64,000 nt of DNA from Pogona vitticeps. Its lineage: Eukaryota > Chordata > Lepidosauria > Squamata > Agamidae. The notes below the pieces were generated by a model. The model saw only the letters and a program-made list of their open reading frames with translations, made no database searches and had not been told where the DNA came from. Shown here in pieces: positions 36,101 through 48,100 of this stretch. The translations under genes and the position numbers were made by a program. The first letter of the stretch is position 1, and every line of letters begins with the position of its first letter. The DNA lies in contig NC_135793.1 of NCBI RefSeq assembly GCF_051106095.1, positions 8,485,001-8,549,000 on the forward strand, written 5' to 3'.

Positions 36101-39100
36101 AAAAGTGTCCCTTAGGCGGCACGGAAAAGAACAGGACAGGGACAGGGGGAAATCATAGAAGTCCAAATGTCTGACTAGCTATTTTAGCCATGAGATTTAC
36201 AATTACAACTCCGTTTTGGAGACCGAGCTAAAATATTTACTAAATAGCTCCCACGCTTCTCACTCACACCAGTTCCTTTTTTTTTTACTATCTAATCCAA
36301 GGAAGGGCTCTTGAAACTCAAAAAAGCTTACACTCTGTTTTGGAAACATCCCCAAATGGTTAACCTCTACTTGTGGAGAATTAAACCTGCCTGAGGAGAA
36401 TCCTGAAAAAAGGCTACCAAAGGCCCATTTAGGCTAGCATCTGGCTTCCAACCATGTAGAAGTCGATGACTCCGGGGCACCCTTGAGTAGGACATGGAGG
36501 CAACAATCCACTCCCATGGTGGCTTGGCAGTCGGGAGCCAGAGACCCACTGCCTCTAAGCCTGGAGGCTTCCAGACCAGCCCCCACCAACAACTCGTCCC
36601 TTTCTCAATGAACCTGCTTAATCCCCTTTTAAATTATCAAGGTCTGTGACCACCACCACCACCACGTTATACGGCAGCAATCCCACAGATTATATGTGTC
36701 ATACAAAGGACCTTCTCTCCTCTGTCCTGAGTCAGCTGTCATTGGGTGCCCCCGAAATCTAATGGTAGGAAAGAAAAAAAATTCTGCATCCATTTTCTCC
36801 ACAGTTGGCGTAATCGGCCAGCGGTCTGCCAGATACGCCATTTCACAACTCCCTCATTCTGCTGTCTTGGCTTGAAGGAGATGAGAGGTGAACCTCAACA
36901 CATCTAAAGAGCCCAATCTTGGGGGAAGCTAAAAAAGTCATATGTTCTTTTTGACTGGTGTACAATTTATTTCATTTTAATTGGCAACATTTTGACTTTT
37001 TTCTACCCTCCCCCCGGCTGCTAATTTCGAACATCCGTTTAAAGCTTATTAGCCAATGGGGCATTATAAAAAAACATTTTTTACTGTTCTTATCGGTGGC
37101 ATTATTTTTTCATACGCTTAATGAAATTCAATCCTATTGTTTTCATTGCTTCACAAACGTGTGTATTGACGTTTAGATGTTTACATGGCTTTTACTGTTG
37201 CACTTGTATGTGGATACCTTGTTACTCCGGTGAGCCACTTGAAAAATATTTGGAAATGGGGTGTATACACAAAGACACTGATAACACAGATGTCATGCTT
37301 TAAAAAAACACAACAACTCGACAACCTGAAATGTCTACAGTTCTGGGATAGCTGACCCGTTGGAGGCGTTCTTGGAAGACATTGCTAGGCTGTATCCATT
37401 TCAACTGAGGTTTCGGCCACAACATGGTGCTGAACAGCCCTGGGTGTCTTGCAAAGGGATCTCCAAAGGGAAGCAACTCTGCCAATCCTCTTGGATCTTC
37501 CTGCAGCCTTAATACGGTCAACCACAGCTCTCGGTTTTAGTGATTGGGGGCTTTGTGCTTAGCCGCTCAAGTCCCTTCTTGATGGCTGATCCCAGATGAC
37601 ACACCTTTGGATCTCTGTTATGAGGTCGCCATAAGTCAGAACTGCCTTGGTGGCACCTTGAGCATCTTCCCAATGCTCTTTCACATCATTATGAAGTTGT
37701 TGGGAGAAGTCATAGGGAGATGTGGAGTTTGCTGTCACCAGTTTGGTGATGACACAGTTTCTCCTGGAAACCTCAGCAGGAGCAAAATACGGCAGCCAGA
37801 TTGATTACTGGGACTAGAAAATTTGATAATGTATCCCCGGTCTTGGTGCACCTCCCTCTTAGTTTCCATGTTCTATTCAAGGTGTTAGTTATGACTTATA
37901 AAGCCCTTAAGAGTTTTTAGGACCTTGATATTTGACGGAACATCTCTCCCAGAAATGAGTTGTCTGCCCCACCCACTTCTTTCAATCCATGTTGTTAAAA
38001 GCTGCTACATTAAGGGAAGCCAAAAAAGGTGAACAGCTTATAATAATCGTCTGTCGTATTGCTGTACGATTTTTGAATTGTATTTTTTTGTTACTTTGGG
38101 GTACCGAGGGTTGTGAGTTTTAATGTTGTGTGAACTGCTCAGTTGCACTAATGGAATGATATATAAATCGTACAGATAAAGAAATATTTGAAGATGTACT
38201 TATGTAATGTCCTGAATCTTCTGGACTGTCAATTTCATAAAAATTTCTCTATTATAAAATGGGATAAAATCAATTTTATTTGGTACCAATTATTTTTATT
38301 CTATTTGTTTTATGGCAACTCTTTCTCGTTATTAAGTTTTTAATTACTAGCCCATATATGATGGCATTTATCATTTAATATGCCTGCTTATAAATGAATT
38401 TTAAAATATAAAATATTTATACAAAATTCTGCAGAAGAGAAAAACAGCTCAGCAAACCTACATGCAAATCTGGATCATCTCTTTAATTTGCATTATTAAT
38501 TCTGAAATTCATTATTACTGTCATGCATCATATTCAAGGGATGATGCAGAAGACATAGAAAATCACACAGGTGAGATAAGTCTTCACGGATCTGACGCAA
38601 GCTGTTTTGTGCCATTCCCAAAAATTAACAGGCATCAATCACATGTATGTTCAAATTCATCTTCACAGCCGTAAGGTTTAGATATGTTTTCATTTGGCTA
38701 TTAATTTTAAACCTGAAGATTTAATAGACAGGTGGTGATATTACGGTGCAATAAAATGACTAGATTATATTCCCTATATTGAAGTACCTCTAACAAATAT
38801 TGGAAATGCAAATTAAAAGAAGGTAGTTTTAATCACATGTGGTGGACTTATAGGGAAGCTAAGAGCTTTTGGAAACGAGTCCATGAGTTTTTAAAAAAAT
38901 GTTATCCTCTATAATTCCATATGAACCTGAACTGTTTTTGTTGAATATAATACCAGATTCGATAGAAAAAGAAAAAAGATACTTGATCATACATGTAACT
39001 ACAGCAGCAAGAATTTTATATGCCTAATACTGGGGGAAAAGAGGAGACTCCAACAATCCAGGAGTTACTAGAAATTTTTTGAATCAGCAGAAATGGCTAT

Positions 39101-42100
39101 TTTAACTGAAGTATTAAAACACAAAGAGGTTGAGGCTAGAAAAAAGGGGGAACCTTTGCATAATTGGATGAGAGAGGAGAACATGAATGGGTTAAAATTA
39201 CAAGAAAGAAAATTTAAGATATCATTTTAAAATTTAAAGCCAAAAAATGATAAGTGTGAAATAAGCTTAGTTAGAAAACATACTGGCAAAAGTAATAATG
39301 ATACAGTATATATTATTCCCTGTCACATTCTGTATTTTTTATTTACGCCAGTACCCTGTTCCAAATCCCCTTTCCTATGATTTTCCCCTACCCAATGGAA
39401 AATTATTATTATTATTATTATTATTATTAATAATAATAACAACAACAACAACAGTAATAATAGTAATAGTAATAGTAATAATAACAACAACAACAACAAC
39501 AACAATAACAATGTAATTATATTCCCCACCCCCATTCTTTTGAGTTTCTTTTCAGTGGCCTAAATCTATTCTTTAAAAAAAATCTTTGCCCCATACTGAT
39601 GGCTGACGTTCCCTCTGATTTTCTGTCCTGCTGCTGCGTGAGAGCCTCCCTCCGTGCGCACAGGGGTGGGAGGGGCTTCATTTGAAAAGAGAAGGAAAGA
39701 AACTGGCCGCCCGTGCGCAGCCCTGATGGGGCTCTGGGTGAGTGCGTGCACGCACGACTTAGAGGGAACGTTGCTGATGGCCATTCAGACTCCTTTTCAT
39801 TCAAACAAATCTCAGAGGAATCTTCTCTATATTAGCATCCTAATTCTCAGAACTCAGAACAAAAAGCAGAACTTCTAGATGCAGTTAGGTCACACTGCCT
39901 ACAATTTCAGAGCTTTGAATTTTTACTTAAAATTCTCCTTTTGATATACAGAAGTAGAAAGAGACTCACAGAGGAAAACAGCTTCAAGTTCCCCAGACAG
40001 TCCACCCCTTTTTTTCATTAGCTGGTGATTAAAGTCTCGGTAACTCATTCAGAGACATTAGTAGTATAAAGTATAAAAATGTTTCATTACTCACAAAGAG
40101 CAAACAGCCAATAGACATCTGACAAACTGACTTCAGCAGATGAGAGGGAAAAAGAGCACTCAGCAGAGAGGTGGGGTGCTCTCTGAATTCAGAGATGGGA
40201 AGGAATGCTTGGTTAGTGCTGGACAGATTGATAGGCACCCCAGCTCAGAAAGGTCCCTTCCAGCCAAACAAACTAGTCAGCATGCGAGGTTGTAAAAACT
40301 CCAGCACCTACTGCCTACACCCAGCCACCCAAGCTTACCTTGTGGCTGAACACGGTCTTGTAGACCCCGCCGGCGTTCAGCAAAATTTTGCAGCAACGCT
40401 TCCTCCTCGGTCACGGCTGGTCCATCCTCTGCTTCACTCTCTGCGCTCTCTTGGGATGGAGCTAGCCTGTTCTCCTTGGACTCTGTGGGACTCTTCCCCA
40501 ACATCCAGGGGTTGTCTGGATCCATCCCACCATCGTTCACAACATCTGGGACAAGACCGTCCTCAGCTCCAGAATCATTCCCCCCTTCCTCGCTCTCTGA
40601 CCCCAGGGGCACTTTCTGTGTCAGCTCCTTGTTTCGGGCCAGCTGCTCTTGCATGGCCTGCCTGGCCTGGGAAAAGAGAGATGGCGTTTAAGAGTGGTTT
40701 GTTCACAGGATATGAAGAGCTCAGAAAAGGTGCATGTGGGGGATGCCTTTACTTATCAAACCCACCCTAAATACAAATGTTAAAGTGATTTAAAGGCACT
40801 TCTATCGGAACAGCTCAACCTCTGGGGTGGATGATTGCCTAGCCTGCTTTATTCCACTCTGGATGTTTCTGGAGCACAAACGTGCTCTACTCAATTTCTA
40901 CTTATTGGTCTGTGAACATTTCTATTTCTCCAAGTAAGATATTTTTGTACGCAACTTGCTCTAGCGTATGCATTTTTTTAAAAAAAAAATCTTGAGAACT
41001 AAATTTCAAAATGCAAAAATAATAAATAAAAAACACAACACCCACAAGGACATTTGGGCTTCAGCTTGTGTACGATACCACGGACTGTAAATTTGGTTGG
41101 CTTGGAGTAAAATGGAAACCGACTACATTCTTCTCTGATCCCTACCGAAATATGAAAGAATCCTTTCTTTAAAATCTCCACCTCAACTTGATTTTTTCTT
41201 GGGCACCTGCCTTAGTTCCATAACGCTAGAAGAGTTGGAGGGCCGATGCATCTTATTGTATCGTATTTTATTTTATTGTATTTTATTACTCCTGTAAGCC
41301 GCCATGAGTAGACTTTGTCTAGAGGGGGGTATAAGTCCAAATAAAGTAAAGTAAAAGTAAAGATGACCGAATCCCTTCGGAGGCCACTTACCTCTAAGTT
41401 ATATTTTGCCATGATCACGGTTGATTTGGCCCACTTGCCCTTGTTCTGGTGTTTCAGGCTCATTCTCTCCTGTTCAGAGAAATAAGGATGGTGTCAACGG
41501 AGGGGAGGACATGCCCTGCAAAGTAAAGGAACCTCATTTCCACATCACAGGAAGAGGACGACCACTGACCGCTATCCGTGCTTTCTCCATCTTCTCCAGC
41601 TCCTCCAGAGCGGCTTGTGGGTTGGTTTTCTGCAGCATCTCAAACTCCTGAAGCACCTTGCGTCTCTTTCCTTTCCTAAGCACTTTGTGGTACCTTTAGG
41701 GAGAGAAGAATGGCAACCTCACAGGCTCGGCTGAACCAGCATGAAAAAAAGAGGTTCAAGTGACCTGCAATAGTTCCTGATTAGAGGAAGATTAATAAAA
41801 ATAAATAAATTAGAAAGCCAGGAGCGTGCAGCTGTCACAGCAATGCCTATGGCTTTCCAGGTGCTGCTAGAGACCAGTAGGCAATGTCCTTGATCACTGG
41901 GAGGTTGTCTAGGCTGGTAGGGAGTAGAACCCCACAATATAACTGGAGAGCCACAGATTAACCCTCCCAGGACTGAAATGTCAGTCAATGATTTAAAAAC
42001 TTTGCATCCAAATCTCTACAGAGGGAAAAGCTTATCAAATAACTTTGGACCAGCCCCTCTCAGAACTGCATCAACGAAAATGAAGACGGCCCCTCCCAGC

Positions 42101-45100
42101 ATTCTCCCAGGTGTCGCTGTCCCACCCGCAAGGGTGGGGGACTCCGTGGGTGCAGAGGACGCTGGGAGTCTCACTGCCTGCTGGGCTCTACAGAAAGCCC
42201 CTCCTGAAGAACTAAACTCCCAAACGGCGCCATAGCAGCTTCTTTTGTTTTTGAAAGTAGACGTCAGCGATGAACGTAAATGGATCAGAAAGCTGCAAAC
42301 CTAGGTTTCCGGGCCACACCTCCCAGAATTCTGCCTGGGGAACGCCTTAAGAATTCTGGGGACTGCAGTCAAAAATACTGAGCAGCACACCTCTAATAGG
42401 TACATGCATCTCCTGCATGGAGAGAGAGGATCACGCTGCTGCACCTCCCCATCGCGCAAGCGTTGAAGATGGGGAGCTTGGGGCGGGGGGAAGAGTCAGA
42501 AATTTTAATTCAGCCCGAACTATTGAATAAGCAGGGATTCACACCCAAACATTTAAGGATTGAGCTGTGAAAGTGTAGCTGTGCATGGCAAATCCAATTT
42601 ATTTCCTTCCCCGTTTGAGTTTATAGCCTATTTCATGCCCCTCTCCAAATGCAAAGACATGGGCGGATTTTGTCAAATCCTTCTCAAACAGAAATTGAAA
42701 CCAAGTTCTTTCTGATCCCTACATAACACGGGTCCATAAGGAACCCAACTCCTTACTTTTTGCTCTTGATCTTCCGCGCACGCCGTGCTTTAGACTCATA
42801 GTAGGACTGCAGGGCCCGAGCCCTCTGGAGTTCCATCCGGCGCAGCCGAGCCTGAAACGCACATCAACAGAGGAGGAGGGCTGGATAGAAAGCAGGACCG
42901 AACAAGGCTGAGCCAAGCCCAAGAAGTTGGGCCAAGCGCGGAAGGGGGCCAGGGCTAGGGTGGGCAGGGACTCACCTCTTCCAGGCTCATGGCCTGCAGC
43001 GAGGCCTTCTCCTGGGGCGTCAGGAGGGGATCCTTCACCGGCTGTTTCGCTTTGTGGAGGAGACTGAAGATCTCCTGCTCGAGGGGCGTACGTGCCTTAG
43101 GAGTGGCCATGGAAGGAAAGACAGGTATAAGATCAAGACAACGGATCACACAGATGTGCTATCGTTGAGAAGGAGGGATCCAACAGATCACAGTCCCAAT
43201 AAAAACGATAATGATGTGCCCTCAAATCAGTTCTGACTTATGGCAACCCTCCCAGATTTTTTAAGGTATTAAAAAGCCGCTTACCAGTTGCAGCTTAGGA
43301 TGGAGTTCTGGAACCACGCGCCTTGCCCAAGGAGGCACAGGGAATGTGAGCCCTTCCACCCACACACCCTCAGGTGCTCTTTCTGCACAGGAGGCACCGC
43401 GAGAATTCACTCCCATTGGCTCTCCCTTTAATTGGGCTGAACATCACCACCAAAAAATGACAGCCCTGTTTTTTCATTCGTCTAGTCGCACCAAAGCACG
43501 CCTTATTCAGGAGGTTTCTATCTGCCCCTCCTCCTCCCTTTTAGAGGAAACCAGGGCTCTTTTCACATTTATCTGCTACAATTATATTTTGCCTCTCCAC
43601 CTGTGAGCTCACAGGGGCCGACAGGGCCCTCCCTCCCCATCTTCACCTTCACCCTAACAGTTGTTCTTGGCGCCAACTCAACCCTCAGGTAGGGGCACCC
43701 ATTCCACGAGCCTGTCTGAACTATTTCCATCCCAAACCATCGCTGTAGGTACTTTATGTCTTCAGAAAGGTTTTCAATAACGAAATGATTTCACTTACAT
43801 TACAACTTTGCTGAGGATAGCTCACAAATGTTTCTAACGCACCCTTCTAACCAGACTGAAAATGAGAAAGACTAGGGTGTTTTTTTAAAAACTGCAATTC
43901 CCAGAATACTATCTTGGAAGGCGGTATTCCAACAATTATAGTCCAAAAACTAACTTTCCCAATCTCTGAGGCAAACTTATTTCATTTCAGCAGAAGAACA
44001 ACACCATCAATTGATGATGACTAGTTCCCGGGAATTTTTGGCTCGGCAAGGTATTACGCAACATGAATGAGCTGGTCCTGCCCAGAGGATTTTTAATATA
44101 CTCCAACTCACACACTGCTATTTCCAGATACAGTATGTTGATCACTGTTAGAGCAGACCCACTGAAATCAATGGGATTCACTTGAGGCATGACTGACTTA
44201 AAACCGTTCATTTTCAAAAACTTTAAACGAATTCATCTCTGTCTGGATCCTTCCTAATGTTTATTGGGCTGTATGCTATCCACATTTTTCTGTGGCACAT
44301 TGGAAGAGTCACCTCTTTTTAAATAAACAGAAAGATGATGACGTTCCTCAGAATTCCCAACAAAGGTAACACAGTTCTTCCACCTCCCGATAGCAAGAGA
44401 AACATGACAAGTTCTAAGAAGAAGTGGCACTCCACAGATGCAGCCAGAGGGTGGCTGCCTTGGTACAAAGGAAGGCATACACAATAGAGGCTCATGGGAA
44501 GCAAAACAGTACAACATACAGGAAGGGTGGTGAAAGAGAAAGCTGTCGAACGCGCACAGTAATTGGAGGAAGTGGTTTGTTACCATCTTGTTCTTTCACT
44601 CAGCACTACCAGCAAGCAGTGTCACATAATGTAAACAACAGTTAAAGAATTATAAAAAATGTAACAATGAAATCCACACATTCTTGCATCAATCTTAAGC
44701 CTTCTACTTAAAAAAAATCTTGAAGGCAAGAGTGGGAAAAATGTTTGCAGTCTGCAAATCTCATTGTCCCTTGTTAATGCGTATGTTGGCTACAGCTACG
44801 TGATCAAATTTGCAGTAACAGCTCACCAATCTCTGGAGGGTCATGCGTTCCCCAACCCCTCCCATCAGCAACCTCCTGACTCCTATGAAGTTGAACATAA
44901 GTAGCATGAGCTACATCTTTTCTTGGAAGTCGGCCTTGATATATTCAATGTGGCATGTTCCCAAATAAACATACATGATTGTGGCATCCTGCATCCAATA
45001 TCCTATGAAAGCTGGCGGGATGTGGAGCCAGAGGTTGGGAGTCTGATTTTCCACTGCGCCTCCAGGGAGATGAGCCAGCCTGGGTGGCCTTGGGCCAGTT

Positions 45101-48100
45101 GCACAATTCCAGGGTAGCCTCAGAAGAAGAGAACATTAAATCACTTCTGAGTATTCTCTACCTGGAAAACCCTGAAAAGGGTCACCATATGTCACAATTG
45201 ATTTGACAGCACATTATTTATTATAATAAAATGCCAGACAAAGTCAATCAAAATTGTAAGAACATTGACTGGTATTATATAACAGATACAAGCTTTAAAC
45301 CAAAAACCTAAGTATCTGTTAAAAATCGGTGCTGTGTATCTGCTGTTCCTAATATTGCCGTTTTTCTGTAGCTCTGATGGTGTTATTTCTGAGATCTGCA
45401 ACTGTTTATAATACTGCGTGAAATTTCTTGATATTGTTCTCAAAGCCCCGATGACTACGGGGACCACTGATATCTATGGAATCATCGATGAAACTATGTC
45501 TCATCCACAAGTGATATGTTTCACTTGCCAGATCTCTGGATATTGTTAGTATTCCAATTCTTTATTAGTAGTAGTATTATTGATAATTTAAGCAAGATGT
45601 CAGAAGTCCAAATCAAACCCTCCAGCCATTGGATGACGGATGACAAAAGCTGCAATAAAACTGGCAATCCAGTTTACCCTAAACACCAAGGCAAGAGCAC
45701 AGTGTTGCAGCTGGATCTAGAAGGGGCGCCATCTTCAAAGACCAACCTGCCAACTGCTGATCACTTCCTCAATAGGTGCAACGGCCACACTTTCCTGTTG
45801 CAGTGGGAAGATCAACTGCTCAGCACGCCTGTTTTCCTGCACCACGGGGTCCCATTTGGCCAGTGCTTGGGATGTTTGTGTGTAGGCAGCTTCCCTCACC
45901 ACCTGCAGAAAAGACAGCCTGTCAATCTACACCTGTACAACTACACTGGATGGTGCCTTTACTCTCTTAAAGAGATATGGAAAAACACTGCTTTTGCAAT
46001 CTGCCATGCTGAGGGCTTTTCGGGTTGTAGTTTTGTTTTTTTGTTTTTTAAAGCAATTTCTTGGAATCATTCTCTTTCCTCAATTACAGTGGACCCTCGA
46101 CTTACAGACGGCTCCACTTATAGATTTTTCGAGTTGCAGACTTCTCTGGCTGCAAAATTTAGGTTCGACTTGCAGCCGGAGAATTGACTTACAGACCGGG
46201 GGGGGGGGGGGGGGGGGAACCAAAATGGAACAAATACGGCCGGTTACGGATTAATCGGTTTTCAATGCATTGTAGGTCAAGGAGCCTTGACCTACAGACT
46301 TTTCAACCTGCAGCCGCCATTCCAATACAGATTAATTCCGTAAACTGTGGGTCCACTGTACGTGCTCCAGCAAGAACTACAAATACCCAAATCTGGTAGT
46401 AATCAAAGCCCCCGGAACTATACATACATAAATTCATAGAGAATAAAGCTACCAGTGGCAACTACTTAGAATGGATATACTCTAATCCAAGTAGCAAACT
46501 TATTTTGCATGCTAGATAGCAGTATCACATGCCACTAAATGACTTTAAATAGTCGTTAAGCTGCTGTACTGCAGCCAAAACTGTGCTCACGACCTGTGGT
46601 TCAATTCCAGGTAGCGGCTCAAGGTTGACTCAGCTTTCTATCTTCCGAGGTCAGTAAAATGAATACCCAGCTTGCGGGGGGGGGGGGGGCAATGTGTAGC
46701 CTGCATAATTAAGTTGTAAACCATCCAGAGAGAGCTTGAAGCGCTATGGGGTGGTATATAAGCAGCACACTTTATTTCTTTGATCTTGTGAATGGGAACA
46801 TTTTGTGCATGGAGTCATACCTTGGATAACATGGATAGATAATTCTATTTTTTAAAAAGTACATAGGAATGGTATCTGGTTTTATTATCATCCCTTGCTA
46901 CAAAAGGATGCATGATATTCAGAGTCCAGCTATACAACTGTGTCATTTTAATCCAGGAAGGTGCCTTCCTGGATTAAATACAGAAAGACCTTGATCTGGA
47001 TCAGACCAATAACCTGTCTCTAACAGCACCCTCTTCCTCACAACAGACAACCAGGTACCTCCGTGGGAAGCCTTGCAGGACAGGAATGCAAGAGCTATCA
47101 CCTTAATTACTTACATTATTTTTTTCTTGTGATACATAATTGATAAGGATAGTAGTGATCTTGGGAAATCCACCCTGTGCCAGGTAGTGAGGGAAAACAG
47201 TAGCAAACTGCCCCCTCAAAAAAGACCTTTCACCACTCTCTCGTTTCTCATGGTAACTCCTCCCAAACATTCTAAGGCCAGCTTCTCCTCCAACCAAAAC
47301 TACTTCCCCCAATGTTTACCATTCAATCCCTGAACTCACCCGCTCACTCTCCTCCTTGCTCAATGGGAGTTCAACAGCCTTCTTCTGCTGGGCTTTGTTC
47401 AACTGTTTCCGGATGGGGCGCAGAGCCGACAAGGCAGAGGCCGGCTGCAGCAACTCCGAGAGGAGCACTTTGTCATCAGCACCTATGACACATGGTAGCA
47501 TTTAATAACATAGGAACACAGCAAGCTGCCTGACATCAGAAGAAATTTTACTTACCCTAGTGTTCTTTGCTCTGACTAGTAGCAGCTTTCAAAGATTTCC
47601 AGCAGAACATGCAACAATTTTTAAAGACTACAACTGCCAGAAACCTATAGTAAACATGGGGGGTTGTACTAAAAAAAAAAATAAGTTATGAGTTCTGCTT
47701 TTCCATCACCTGCTGCCTGATCCTTTTAATTGGAAAAGGTGAGGAGAGAGCTGGAAATGCTTACATCTGAAGAAGGCGCTTCACTATTGAGTTATGTTAC
47801 TAAGGATTTTAAAGAGGCAGATGGGTGGTGTCTTGGCCTCCCTCCTAGCCATGCTGATAGACAGCAATGACTCTTATCCATCCCAGAAAATGACCATGGA
47901 ATGAAACATCAGGTGAAAATCTCTCACCTCCACCAACATCGAATTCAGAGATATGCCTGCTTGCCTCAGACCTCTCAGCTGCTCGTCGCCTGGAAGAAAG
48001 GGATCAATCAAGTCAGGAATGGAAAGGGATGGCTGGCTAAATTCATTCTTCCAGTTCTCCTCACTGTGATTGCCAACTGGCTCTTTACCTCTTCCCTCCA

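Noticed and set aside
35470-36115. Plus-strand frames of 167 and 202 codons
   Set aside because: Antisense shadows of GC-rich UTP14A exon 11.
39298-39535. Poly-Leu and poly-Ile/Thr frames
   Set aside because: Translations of the ATT/AAC microsatellite.
40171-40770. A 199-codon plus-strand frame
   Set aside because: Antisense shadow of UTP14A exon 10.
45516-46187. A 223-codon plus-strand frame
   Set aside because: It is largely the antisense of UTP14A exon 5 plus flanking MITE sequence. The minus-strand exon is clearly real.
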